From: Tretioscincus oriximinensis
Taxonomy: Eukaryota > Chordata > Lepidosauria > Squamata > Gymnophthalmidae
DNA: 64,000 nt
Assembly: GCA_022410635.1 (NCBI GenBank)
Contig: JAJVDF010000347.1
Coordinates: 664,776-728,775 of the forward strand
Reading direction: 5' to 3'
In this document: positions 47,785-59,339 of the stretch, one piece after another
How the letters are laid out: the number at the start of each line of letters is the position of its first letter
Position numbering within the stretch: the stretch's first letter is position 1
Notes under the pieces: generated by a model
What the model was told of the DNA's origin: nothing
Databases searched by the model: none
The model's input: the letters and a program-made list of their open reading frames with translations, nothing else
Program-made: the position numbers and the translations under genes

Positions 47785-48170
47785 GTCTGATTCCCATGCT
47801 AGATTTCCTGCACTTTGGAGGTGATTTTACCTTCTGTCCGCCTCACAGAACCATGCATGTCCATCATTCTATTTGATCTAAAGGTCTTCACTGTGGAGTA
47901 AATATCCACTACATTTCATCTGATTTAACAGCTTCTATTTTGTAAAGTCTGAAAGGAAGCTCCTTTTGGACCTTGAACATGTAAATCGTAAAATGTTCAT
48001 TGGCTCTTGGCTAGCAGAGAATGCTGGCAATTGTAGTCAGACAAGCGCAGCAATGATTTCTGGGGCTTGTGATGTCATGATAATGCCAGGATATATCAAG
48101 GACAGAGAGGAAACTGCGAGGAAGGTTGGAGGTACTTACTTTCAAATGTGTTGCCTCGCTTTTTTTTTTT
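47785..48170. repeat. Dispersed repeat family B, long copy
   Basis: Starts GGTCTGATTCCCATGCTAGA. Contains the TTCATTGGCTCTTGGCTAGC block also at 12612 and (degraded) 20307, and the GCAATGATTTCTGGGGCTTG block shared with 12690. Confidence 0.55.
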
Positions 48171-48384
48171 TAAAAGCAATTTAATACTTGTATTGGGGAA
48201 GTAACCTTAGTCTCTTAAGATTTTATGAGAGCATCTTGTTACACCAATAAGTTGTGGTCTATAACTGGACAGTGACAGGATCTGCATAGACTACGTAAAA
48301 AAGAAAAAAAATGCTATTAAAAAAATTTGAAGAATTGTTTATCAGTATTAACATTAATTAAAGAGGTGTTTAGAAAGAAAAAGA

Positions 48385-48720
48385 ATCAGATTTTTTGACC
48401 CCACCTTTCTCATACAAAGCAACTCAGACCAGCTTACAAGATTATTTTTCACTTGAAGACTTACATCTATTCTATGTTCCCCATCACGTTGTTAATGGAA
48501 CCCATTAATCTACTCACAAATATCTTTGCTTTCAAACAGCAGGGTTATTTGAAGCTGAGGCTAGTACTCCCCCTCGCCAGCAAATGCTCAGGCCCTGAAC
48601 TCTTTACTTTACTCTTTGATTTATACCCCACCCACCCCACAAGTGGANTCTGGGTGGCTCACAATACAAAACATAAAATACAGGAAAATTATATAAAATC
48701 AAATGCAGTAAAACATAAGT
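48385..48720 (-). mobile_element. Two L2-like LINE 3' tails, antisense
   Basis: 48390-48440 (CCCACCTTTCTCATACAAAG..GACCAGCTTACAAGAT) and 48620-48690 (TTATACCCCACC..GGGTGGCTCACAA) are the usual antisense form of L2-like tails in reptiles. Short and old. Confidence 0.55.
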
Positions 48721-48754
48721 TATATAAAAACAAAATTCGAAGAATATTTTAAAA

Positions 48755-49330
48755 ACATTGGACTGCGCAGGCGCCAGATACAGGAGTAGTCACGCTCTCA
48801 GAAGGCTCCCCTTCGCCAATGTTATAACAGTAATTATAAAATGGCATAAAAAATTTAGCTGGGTCCCCGCAACTGCCCGTTGACGGAAGATAAAGTTCCA
48901 CTTTACACCCCTGGTAACTCAACTGGCGCTGAAATTACTGAAAGAATTGGAGTTTGAGTCTCGGAACATACAATCCTGCATACGAGGGCAGAGAATACTA
49001 TCATGGCTATGGGAGGTAAGCAGGGATCCTCCCCAACAAAGGAACTGGAGGGTAAAAAAATAGATAAACTTTTAAAAGCAGTGCAAGGAGTAGAAAACAT
49101 TTCAAGGAGTAGAATATTTAAAAACAAATTACAGTCATAAATCCCTCTAACGTATACAAATTCACATCCACAGGGCAGTAGTACAAACAACAGAGAGAAC
49201 AGGCTAGCCTGGGCTAACCAAAAACTAGCCAGAAGCCTGGCGGAACAACTCGATATCTCTGTTGAAACACCAAATTTGAATCACCATGCCCCCATTGAAA
49301 CAACAAACATTACCTGTTATTGAAGCAATC
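48755..49330 (+). mobile_element. L1 LINE 5' region with ORF1 start remnant
   Basis: GACTGCGCAGGCGCCAG at 48760 is typical of reptile L1 5' UTRs. From 49004 a short frame reads MAMGGKQGSSPTKELEGKK and a following coiled-coil-like IDKLLKAVQGVE stretch, as at the start of L1 ORF1, and stops at 49139. Later text (NRENRLAWANQKLARSLAEQ near 49190-49245) may be more ORF1 in a degraded state. Confidence 0.45.
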
Positions 49331-51029
49331 TGAAATCATTTTCAGATTTCTTAGGCTTATGCTTTTAAGTATTCTTTTAACGTTTGCTTTTTTTACTGGA
49401 AATTTTAACAATACTACGAAAGCAAAAAAACCTGTTAAGATCACTTCTCTAANCTGAAGGCAATTGCTGCTGAGGACAACAGCTTCGGCAGTTTCTTCTA
49501 CTTTTTAATATGATTAATTATTATGAATATAATTGACTGGAAAAGTAATAAAGCTATCAATCTACATAGATCTAAAAATTCTTAACATTCTCCTTCAGGG
49601 AGTGCTGATCAAGCAGAATCACTACCACAAAACAGGCTACAAAAATTCAATAAACATGAAAAAAACAGAGGAAGAGGGCATATAATAAGCTGGCTACCTT
49701 GATTGGTGAATGGAATAAAAGGGTATGAGACAACACTGAAGAAATCCTTCTTTCTAGTTATTGTGCCACCTCATAAAGGGACAATATTTCTAATAAAGCC
49801 TCCTCAGAAGAGCTTAATGACAAACAGTACTATATGGATCAGAATTTTGAATTGGGTCCAGAAGTAAAATGGCAGCAAGTGCTCATCTCTAAAGACTTGG
49901 GAAATATGAAACCTGGCAGACATGTTTGCCAACAACCTGACTGCAGTATTTTGCATAAGATCTCTTTTTTAAGCACGGTATATTAATCTACAGTATTTGT
50001 ACGGGACTAGAACAGATCTGTACTAAGATTTTTCTAAAACAAATTAGCGGTAAACCACATTAATCAGAAATTAAACAGTGATACATACAGTATCCTCACA
50101 TATTTATATGAGCATGGGTGTGGATGCAAAAGCCCTATACTATTCAGGCAATGTGACAAACACAAATTGTCTTCACATTATCTGCAAATAGCAACACTTC
50201 TTAATATTTGACAGCCCAACTACTTGTGTTGCATGTGCATTCTTTTGACATCCTGGGCAGGATTTTATTAATATGGTTTTTGTGACATGTGCTATTCAGA
50301 TCGGTTATCAGCTGCCATCTCTCATGTTGCTCTCAGGCCAGCAACTTGGCCGCAGGGTTTTGAATAGAATTTTGAATCTTTCTAAACTTATCGTGGCATA
50401 GTCCTGTTCAGTGAGTCCTTATCTAGTGCCATCCTCTTAGCTGAATCAAGCAAAGCATGCACTTGAGTAACATTGTTCCCTGGCAGTTCCCAAGCTAATC
50501 CCAAAGCTTGCTAGAATTTTGGAGCCATTAATTTACAAATCTGCTACACTATTTTCTCAGATTCACTGATTTTCAGTTTGTTTATTGAGTACTAGGTCTA
50601 CTGATGCAAGTAGTTACTGAAATGAAATACATTTCAGCTAATCTCTTTAATCCTTGAAAGTACACGTGTGCCCATTTCTTAGTTTAGCTTCCATGCAAAA
50701 CAAAGCAATTCTTATTTGCTTCTATGGATTCAAGATAATTCTTGAAGTTTTATAATGTTCTTCATTGCAAAGCAAATTCAAAAATAAACTTCACACGTTT
50801 AAGACGTGCTGTTCCATAACAGTGTGGGTTCAGTTGCTCACTGAATCAAATAAAAAAGTAGCAAAATGTTTTTATGATGGCAATGTAATAATATTTGATT
50901 TAACAGACAGATAAGGAAATGACTTCACTTTCTTGGCAAATGCATGTTCTTCAATCAGTATGTTATTTCGAAGTAAATTACTTTTAGTGCCAAGTGTAAT
51001 CCCATATATCATATCAGGGGTCACCTGTG
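49331..51029. other. Intronic sequence, nothing firmly recognised
   Basis: 49845-49960 (GTCCAGAAGTAAAATGGCAGC..) may be an old LINE piece. Rest unassigned. Confidence 0.35.
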
Positions 51030-51215
51030 GAAATACTGACAGCGTCTTGCCTGGGCAGCTTTAATAAAAGGTTAGAAAAATTTGAGGACAACAGGAGTAT
51101 CAATGGCTAACTGGACTGATGGGCATCTAAAGATCATTCATAGGGAGACAGTATTGTTTTTGCCTGGACTAAATGGACTAATGCTTGATTCAGCAGGACT
51201 CCACTTCTGTTCTTA
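51030..51215 (+). mobile_element. CR1/L3-like LINE 3' end, old copy
   Basis: CAGCTTTAATAAAAGGTTAG then ACTGATGGGCATC and ACTCCACTTCTGTTCTTATG follow the order of a CR1/L3 3' UTR with a TTCTTATG end; strongly diverged. Confidence 0.5.
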
Positions 51216-52455
51216 TGTTAGCTAGTCCAATCTAAATGAGACACTTTGCTTAAACCACGTCAGTATGTGAGAATGAAACTCCAAGTATACTTTTCTGATA
51301 TTAGTTAGTCCAGAATCATCCAGAATTTCAGCTTGAGGGGACTTAGATCAAATAACAGTGAGCAAAAATCAGGAATGTTTCACATATATTACCAGGTTGG
51401 GAAAAAAGACATCTACATTTCAAGAAAGTTTGATTTCAAGCACAATATGAACTTTACAGGTATGTACAGAGGTTGTACACATTCAATATTTGTGGTTTTC
51501 TTAGGTTTCTCAAACACTCTTTGAAATGTTTTTGGATTTTCTATTAATTTCCTTACTTCAGAATAAACTGGTTGTTAAGATGCCAAAGTTGTATCTCAGG
51601 AACCAAAGTTCAAGTTTCTGGAAGTGACAGAATGGAGGCCAAATGCAATTTTGCCCCCAAGCTAAAGATCTGGAAGATGGTTAAACATGAGCCCTTCCAC
51701 CCACCCATGTCTCTGANCACCACTTTCAATGCCTTCATGTTGGCTTTCAAAGTGCCAAGAGAAGGGAAAACCTTTTCTTCTCCAGACATCACATAACCAG
51801 AGAAGGGAGGGCTTTTTCCCTGGTTTTGGCTCTTTCAAAGCTAAAATGAAGTTTTTAATTAATATCCTGCTAGGTATGTATGGCCTGGGATGGAGTGCCA
51901 GATACACTGGGATGTGTGACTTTGGGGGCTTACCCTAAGTACTGGGATCCCTCAATATGCCCCTCATTTTATGATACAGACTGCATAACATTGGACCAGT
52001 CATTGCTTCCAAGTTATATTTCCACTAAACCAACACAAATATACCAAAATTGTGATGGTGATGATAACAATTCCGAACATTCAACACACTGTTCTGCCTA
52101 AAGATCTAACATTAATGCAATATTACATTAAGGCATTGATGAGAATTTTCCTAATTTTCTTCACGTTATTTTCTCTCAAGAACAGCTCTTTATTGCTATA
52201 GAAACTAAGAACGTGGTGGCTCTCATCTGTCACCAGAATAAAAATTTAATATGAAGTTCAGTAGAGTCCTACATTTCCATATAAACATTTAAAGCCCTAC
52301 ATAAATCAAATCTGGTCTTTCTTGAACTAGACCATTTTACAGCCATCCCCCCCCAAAAAAAAACTAATAGGGAGATCAGGGACAAGGGAAATGTGTACAG
52401 AGGAAGAGAAATGTTTAAGAACCAGTCTGTGTGGAAAAGCCTTGAGGGTAAAGAG

Positions 52456-52657
52456 TAGGCTGACCAGATTATCCCTTTTTTGGGGGGTGAAAACCTGTTT
52501 TGGGGGTGCCTCCCATTTTTTGAGGAAAAATAAATAAAAAACAAAAATATTTTCAAAAAAATCTTTTTTTGAAAACATTTTCCTCAGAAAAAACTAGGAG
52601 GCACCCCAAAAATGGGTTTTTAACCCTCCCCAAAAAAGGGGTCATCTGGTCAGCCTA
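52456..52657. mobile_element. Fold-back hAT-like MITE, copy 3
   Basis: Palindrome from TAGGCTGACCAGATTATCC to GGTCATCTGGTCAGCCTA, with the GGTGCCTCC / GGAGGCACC pair inside and a poly-A/poly-T loop. Perfect 8-bp duplication GTAAAGAG at 52448-52455 and 52658-52665. Confidence 0.92.
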
Positions 52658-52665
52658 GTAAAGAG

Positions 52666-53879
52666 GCAAAGTCCTTTCTTGTGTTGGCTTTATGTACTTA
52701 GCAGATTCATATCCTGTTTCATAAAGCATAGCTATGTAAAGGGACGCAATCCCTTGTTGCCTGGAAAGTTTACTTAGACTAAGATGTGTTTTACATAGCT
52801 ATGCTATTTATGTATGTACTTGTGTAGATCCACTTTAGTCAAAACAGATTAGGTTGCTCTTTACTGTATTACCTGTAACAACAAGTATTTGCATGAAGCA
52901 GATTGAAACACATTAGAAGTGGAACAGCATGTGCTAACATGCAGATGAGAAGTTGCTTACACAGCAGTGGGACACTGTACTACAATTAGCTCTTTTTCAT
53001 TGAAATGCAGGCAGAGCTACTACTGTCTGCTGGGTCCTAATGCTTACCAGCTTCAAAGCTAGTTTTGTAGCGCCTGCAACAGTAAGTGCTGACCAGCAGA
53101 GAGGCTGCAAAGAGGCCATGAAAATAAGCCGCAATGTTCTAAAGGGGCACAGCTCCTTCAGCCATTCCCATGGACACACATATCAATTTACATGTATATA
53201 TGCACTGCTGTTTAATCTGAATTAGGCAGCATTAGCAAATATGTAAACCCAATATATGTGGTCTACAACTAACCCATTTGGACAGGACTTATTACGCATC
53301 TGATCTGTATTAGCACTTGTCCCTTGAGGTACTTTGTGCTACTTAGCTCCTTACTAGATTAATAAAATAGTGCATAAAGAGTCTTAAACATTAGGTAGAT
53401 TCAGCTCATGGGCAAAAGCTCTCATATGAATTTCTTTGGCATTCTGCACATGTGCATATGTATCTCTATTATTTGTAGGATTTAAGGGAAAAGAGGAGAA
53501 GGTTGGACATGCAGGTATCTCTTCTNAAATGTTAATTTTATAAAGGATAAGAAGACTCAGAAACATACACAGAATAAAACACTTTCAGGAGAATATAAAG
53601 AACAAACAGAACAACAGAGTGGAACACAAATCATATAAATACTGTTGGGAAACTAATTGCTTTGGGCTCTAAATTCTTTGCCAATGGACTTCAGAGGCAT
53701 TCTACATATCTCTTCAACTAGGGGACCAGCAATTTTAATGGGTATGCAAAAAAGAAAAATTTATGCATCTTATAATGCCTTCAACATCTGCCAAACTTTC
53801 CTCTTTACCATACCCATAAAAGCTGTAGGTCTCCTATCCTATGGTGACCCTAAGTACCTAGGAATTAATTCTAGTAACC
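52666..53879. other. Intronic sequence, nothing recognised
   Basis: Short inverted repeat around AGCATAGCTATGTAA / TTACATAGCTATGCT (52727-52741, 52791-52805), a 15-base perfect pair. Otherwise nothing. Confidence 0.45.
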
Positions 53880-54040
53880 ATTGCTGTCCTCCATGTAACA
53901 TTTCTTAAAGCTATCCAAATTGGTTACTAATAATAAATTCTTGAAGTAAATTTTATAAACNATGATCCTTTGGGTGAAAAAAATGCTTCTCTTTGTCACT
54001 TATATTTCTTCTATCCATCAACCTCATATGGTGCTCTCAG
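53880..54040 (-). mobile_element. CR1/L3 LINE fragment, old
   Basis: On the plus strand TTTCTTAAAGCTATCCAAATTGG, then AATTCTTGAAGTAAATTTTATAA and GGTGAAAAAAATGCTTCTCTTTGTC follow the antisense pattern of the CR1/L3 ORF2 end; the same order is seen at 15655-15770. Confidence 0.65.
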
Positions 54041-54211
54041 ATTCTAGCATTGTGCGATATCAATGTTCCCTCTTTCCACTTGCAAATTCAGTTTGGACAT
54101 CCCAGGTAGATAATTAACTGGCCATTTCATAATTCAATCATAATTCCCCTTCTACTCCATAAAAAACAGTGTAAATGGAAAGGCAAAAAGAGGGAAGGTT
54201 TAAATAAGGTT

Positions 54212-54475
54212 TTGTTTTTACTTGTTCAAACAACAACAAAAAAGGTGGAGGAGAATGTGAGCAGTAACGTTGATGAGATTGAAATGCCATTGAAGAGGTT
54301 TTGCTTATTATGTGGGAGGAAGGATACATGCTCCCACGGTCTGCCAGTTTACAACAATAATCCACTTGGATTTGATATTCACAAGTGGATCGCAGAATTC
54401 CCAAATAAAGGGCAAACCAGGTTTACTAAAGAACTCTTGGCAAAGATTTCAACAGAATTACAGCTGCTACTTTGA
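54212..54475 (+). other. Unrecognised 87-codon frame with a cysteine-rich motif
   Basis: The frame contains CLLCGRKDTCSHG (a CxxC followed by CxH) then a lysine-rich helix-like end, FTKELLAKISTELQLLL, and a TGA-free run to a TGA/TAG pair at 54473. It is more protein-like than neighbouring frames, but no start context, splice site or family was recognised. It could be a fragment of a retrocopy or a transposon ORF. Confidence 0.25.
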
Positions 54476-57262
54476 TTAGCATCGTTTCTTCTGATTAATT
54501 TTTGATCCTAAATGAGCTGCAACATTATCAGCTGTTCTTTACTTAACTTTTTACTTAATCATAATCCTGCAGTTTGGGAAAATTCTTCTCGGCTGAACTT
54601 TTTTTAACACAGGGCACACTTCTGTTTCATGTACATCCATTTTTTTGTCTTTGTCCAAAAGCTCTCCACTCTCTATTATTTCTTTCATCTACAAGCTAAT
54701 CTGGCAGTAATATATGTTGATCTACAAGTGTGTGCTTTGACCAACACCTGGAATTTATTCATTAGAAGCAAACTACAATAACATTTATGCGATACATGAA
54801 TGTAGAATAAAGTACTAACAACTCTGTATTTTTNNAAAAAANAATGTTTTTGTATGTAGAAAAACTACCCTTACATAAACTAATTTGTTATATCAATCAA
54901 GGAAAATGAATAATACTTCTCTTTTAAGGTTATCAGACCCAAGTACTGAACACACAAGATATCCATAATTAAATATTGATTTTACATTACAACTATTCAT
55001 TATCTCAAGGAATGTGACATCCTCTGAACCAGACAATGATTTTCAATTTGTCTTGTGATAGAGTATAACCTGTAAACCAACATTAGACTAACTCAAGATA
55101 TTTTAGAACAAACTTTGATCGGTAGTGCATACACGCAAAAGAAAAAGAGCATGAAAGAGCCTAGAAGTGTATCACTTGAATATGCAGAAATCACTACTGA
55201 ATATTTAGCAGGTATTTCTTACAGATGTGACCCACAACTATGGCACTAAATATTCAAGAACATTTTCAGGTATTCCAGTCCCCTTAAAAAAACCTGTTAT
55301 GTGAATAAATTTTGACATATGCTTAGCAACAATCCTACAAGTAGGATCTTTAAAAGACCAGATGTTAGTTGACAATGAACATGGTTGTTCTGATGATAAT
55401 TTGACTAATTTCAAACCAAAGTTTGCATTTCTGTTACACAGCAAAATGTCAAAGTATCAAAATGGGGACAAATTTGTCAAATTGTACAACAACCCAGTGT
55501 GGAATGCTTTTGACATGTATCAAATAGAAAGAGTCTATTTGTAATTAAGGCAAAAAGACCGCAAAGTAAAAGTCAAGACATAAAATCCAGAAGAATTTCA
55601 GCCAATTAAGGCCCAATGCTGATGACTAGGTAAAGTTAAAAGTCAACAGGACCCAGTTTCGTAGCTGAGGAGACAGCGATGAAGGTAAAGCTGAACTGGA
55701 TCCAAGTCCAACCAATTGTTGCCCACACTTCATAAATCACTTCTTACACAATCAGCTACAGCCCCCAAATGAACCAAAACCTCAGTCTTAAATACATTAT
55801 TATTTCCACAGAATTTAGAGGAAATAATGGACGTATAGTCAAACCCGGATCTTGGGCAGGGCCTACAAGGGCTAAAGCCCTGGGCAATAGGTTGGTGGCA
55901 GTTTGGGAAAGTCAGCACAATATTAATTCCACAATGTTTGGGGGGGAGGGGGGGACAGACATAAAAAAAATTACAGCCCAGAGGTGACATACGGCTCTGC
56001 GTATAGTATGCATGCAAATTACTTCAGCATAAGAATATTGTAATTTTAATAATTGACATAAAATATAATGTTCAAATCTTGTTATTTTTATCTTTTATTT
56101 TAACTGTAAAAAGATGTGGTGAAATGTTTTACACTTTGTTTTAAGTTCAGTTCATGACACCTTAATACATTTTTCTACATTAGGCAGCATAGGCAGTTTG
56201 ATAGTTTCTATTAGATCTGGAACCACTGTTCTTTATCATCATACAATAAAAGCAACACAAAATAAATGTTCCACTCATCAGTATATCCGAAGTGGGATTT
56301 TCACTGAGCTACATGAAAGTGTAGTTGCTGCTTTATATAAAGTAAAAAAATATTGTTAGTGATAAAAATTTATGACACCCCTCCAGGGGGGGAAAAATCC
56401 CTGCCAATGGTATGTTTGGATACGGTTTGTGGGGGGCAATTCAAACATAATACACATCTTGTGCTTTAGGNGGGAGAGCTCACATTTTGGTATAATTTCC
56501 CCAAGCAGAAATCAATGCAAGGTAAAGTAAACCTTATATATAGATACTTCCTAACATGCATATTTTTATCACACTTTAGCTTTGCATTCCCTCTTATACT
56601 CACACAATGCAATAAATTATGGTATACTGAGAGGATAACAGTGACTATTCAAGGTCATCCTACGGGTTTTGGAGCAAAATAAAGATTTGAAACAGGAGTT
56701 TCCTACTCTCCGCATCACACTGTATATAAGACACAGTAAGAGAAATGTGATTTTCATAAGGGAACTAAACCACTGCATTAAAATGTATTTATTTTACTAT
56801 ACGTCTCTCATACTATTTATAGGTCCTTTACCAAAGTCTGTAAAAGGATTAACATGTTCGAGTGGAATAATATACTGATTTTAATAATAAAATGAACTGC
56901 TTTACTTTTGCGCTATCAAGCACTATAATATTAAAATGCTAATTTGTGCGGGGAAAAACGTAGAGTTTATTAAATGGAAAGCTGTGGGATTCTAAAATAT
57001 TATAGACAGCGGGAAAATAAAATAGGAAGCAAAGTACNTCCCTTCACAAAGCCTCTGTCAATGGACAAGCTCTCCCATCTGAGCCACACAGAAGACATGG
57101 TGAATCAGGCCCATATTTAAATGCTGTCATGCGTTGTAATCCATGCAATATATCCCTGTCCCTCCATTCTCTCAGAGATCTGTACAACCTGCATCTTCCC
57201 ATCAAAAGCAACTTGTCATAGTATATTATTGAGTACAGCATATTCTAGAACTGTATCAATCA
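54476..57262. other. AT-rich intronic sequence, nothing recognised
   Basis: Contains a G-run at 55939-55953 and several N bases. No gene or repeat partner noticed. Confidence 0.45.
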
Positions 57263-57268
57263 TCTTAC

Positions 57269-57402
57269 CTCAGTCTATCTTCTTCTTTTTTGCGAAGGGT
57301 GAAATCTCGTTGAACCACTTGAAGGACATGCTCGGCTTCATCATCAGTCAGAGCAGACAAGTCCAACTTCCTCCCCATTGTTACAATTATTAATTCAATT
57401 GA
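57269..57402 (-). CDS. MYRIP: MYRIP first coding exon with start codon (coding part 57378-57269)
   Basis: Read on the minus strand, the ATG at 57378-57376 opens 36 codons plus two bases (57378-57269), beginning [20 protein letters not shown], which I recognise as the N-terminus of MYRIP/Slac2-c. The reading stops at a donor, CTGAG|GTAAGA, and the leftover AG joins the T that opens the exon at 20760 to make a serine codon, so the two exons are in phase. Upstream of the ATG a pyrimidine-rich TTTCCTTTCTTAG at about 57403 is a good acceptor, giving about 24 bases of 5' UTR in this exon. The encoded segment is the first helix of the Slp-homology domain, which binds GTP-loaded Rab27A; in known vertebrates MYRIP tethers melanosomes or secretory granules to myosin VIIa/Va and actin. 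There is no CpG island here, so transcription must start at an exon outside the window. The acceptor is inferred; start and donor are seen directly. Confidence 0.93.
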
Positions 57403-57490
57403 CTAAGAAAGGAAACCTAAAACCAGAAATGGGAAGAAAAAGAAGGCTGTAAATTTAAACCTTCAGCAGAACTTCAATATGACCTATAAT

Positions 57491-57963
57491 TTCAGAGAAA
57501 TAGCCGTGTTAGTCTAGCAGAAAGTCCAGCAAAGGGGCTAGCAGCACTTTGAGACTAACTTGAGAAAAGTGGTTGGCATAAGCTTTCGTAGACAGGTCTA
57601 CTTCTTCAGATGCTGAGGGACTAATGCCAGGGTCAGGTATTTATAGGGAAATGTGTATGGGAGAAGACATAGCATATCCAACTGTAGGGAGGTGTTGAAT
57701 TGCAGGTAAATAGCAGGAACTAATCTCCTTAAAAAGACAGGTAAATTTTACCTGTCTTTTTAAGGAGATTAGTTCCTGCTATTTACCTGCAATTCAACAC
57801 CTCCCTACAGTTGCATATGCTTTGTCTTCTCCCATACACATTTCCCTATAAATACCTGACCCTGGCATTAGTCCCTCAGCATCTGAAGAAGTAGACCTGT
57901 CTACGAAAGCTTATGCCAACCACTTTTCTCAAGTTAGTCTCAAAGTGCTGCTAGCCCCTTTGC
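57491..57963. mobile_element. Palindromic Penelope-like repeat, long form
   Basis: A leader TTCAGAGAAATAGCCGTGTT (57491-57528) is followed by a palindrome with two 217-base arms (57529-57745 and 57747-57963) around a single central base at 57746; the arms differ at only a few positions. A perfect 12-bp duplication, ATGACCTATAAT, flanks it at 57479-57490 and 57964-57975. It lies 89 bases upstream of the MYRIP start exon's inferred acceptor. The outer parts match 16994-17213; the inner 130 bases of each arm are extra. Hammerhead-like cores lie at 57575-57609 (minus) and 57883-57917 (plus). Confidence 0.85.
57883..57917 (+). ncRNA. Hammerhead-ribozyme-like core
   Basis: CUGAAGA (57883-57889) fits the CUGANGA box; an A, then GUAGAC / GUCUAC form a 6-bp stem II (57891-57904); GAAA at 57905-57908; then GC-UUAU-GC as a minimal stem III (57909-57916). 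Deviations: one extra A before stem II, and C where the U pairing with the last A of GAAA should be. Stem I is not evident locally. Probably a decayed or variant motif. Confidence 0.4.
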
Positions 57964-57975
57964 ATGACCTATAAT

Positions 57976-58954
57976 GTTAGAAATTATGTACTTAATACTG
58001 TTCTAGCATTTTTTAATTTAAAAAAAAAAGTAAACTAGCATAACTCAGAGGAAGTGAATATTAGTATCAATATTTATCTCAAGCTTACAGTTCTCCATAA
58101 TAAAATTACACATAGCATTCAACTCTTGTGAATCTTTGCCCTGGACTAGAAAGCCAAAGGAAAGCAATAAAAATAAATAATAATTAAAAAAATGCAGGGA
58201 AGCACTGAAATCAGATTAGTGGTTCATCAACTGTATTTCCAGAAAGATATTATTTGCTTATTAGTTTTGGTAATGCTTCCCCTCAAATTTATGACACAAT
58301 ATTATACATCTTTCTATTTCTGAATGGCCAAAAATGTCATTCAACAAGGAGAAGTACTAATTAGGAAAAAAATAGACTTTAAATTAACAACAACAATGCT
58401 GTTATAATGAAAAAACTGAATATCGAATAATAATAAACAGGGCTTACTTCTGCTTATCAATCTACTGCACATACTGGTAAACATTATGTGTGTTATATGT
58501 AATTAAAATAAGAATATTTTTGTACAGCACCAGTATTTTTTTTCTTGAAGAAATAACCCTATTAATAACTGTAACAGCAGCAACAATAACCACCCTCTGG
58601 TAGTAAAGAATTATTAAAATTTAGACAAACTGTGGAAGAAAAATGGGCATTGGTCAATTACATCAAGAAGAATCAAGAAGCACTAAATAAATACAAATTT
58701 ATTGAAAGCTCAACAGAAAAAACTGAATAAAAACAAAATGAGAAAATTAGCAAAAAGCATTACATAATCAGTTTTTAGATAAGATCAAAATAGGCCAAGA
58801 AAAACCTGGTTTGCAAACAGAACTTTGAAGAAGCAGTCTTGATACTAGCTGCCCAACAACAAATTTGAAAAATCACCCATATCGACATTTACTTCCATTT
58901 CTAATCCTATTCAGGCACCCAACTTGCTATAAACATCTGTCCTTAGGCAGACTG
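57976..58954. other. AT-rich sequence upstream of the MYRIP start exon, nothing recognised
   Basis: No promoter, CpG island or exon seen. Confidence 0.5.
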
Positions 58955-59040
58955 TTCATGTCATAGCATCTGAAGAAGCAGATTTGTCTATGAAAGCTCA
59001 TTTCTACCTTAAACATTTAGTCCCTAATATACCACAAGAG
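58955..59040 (+). mobile_element. Penelope-like repeat, partial copy
   Basis: CATCTGAAGAAGCAGATTTG then TCTATGAAAGCTCATTTC and TTTAGTCCCTAATATACC follow the right-arm order of the palindromes (CATCTGAAGAAG, GAAAGCTTATGCC, GTTAGTCTC). Left part not found. Confidence 0.6.
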
Positions 59041-59339
59041 ACACACCCCTTACTAGAAATTCTAAGGAGAACTTGTTTGCATTTGATTCAACTCATCTTC
59101 TCATGCTGACCATAGTGAGTCTCNCTTAATTCACTACCATTCTTTTGGTTTGTTAGGACACCCTTGGTTCATGTTCCAATTGTTTTTCTTTTAAACTGCA
59201 GTTGATTTGGTTCACTGGTGACAACTGGACTATAAGGAATGCCGCATATTGAAAAACTATCAGTTTTGAATTGTTGTGTTTGAGAAGATCTTTGAGACTT
59301 CCTCACATAGCAAAATCAAATCAGTCTCACAAAAAGGAC

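Larger units (their letters stand above)
20761..57268 (-). other. MYRIP: MYRIP intron between the two coding exons (about 36.5 kb)
   Basis: Bounded by donor GTAAGA at 57268-57263 and acceptor CAG at 20763-20761. It holds most of the mobile elements listed separately. The remaining sequence is AT-rich with short random frames; no further exon of MYRIP is expected between these two. Confidence 0.9.
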
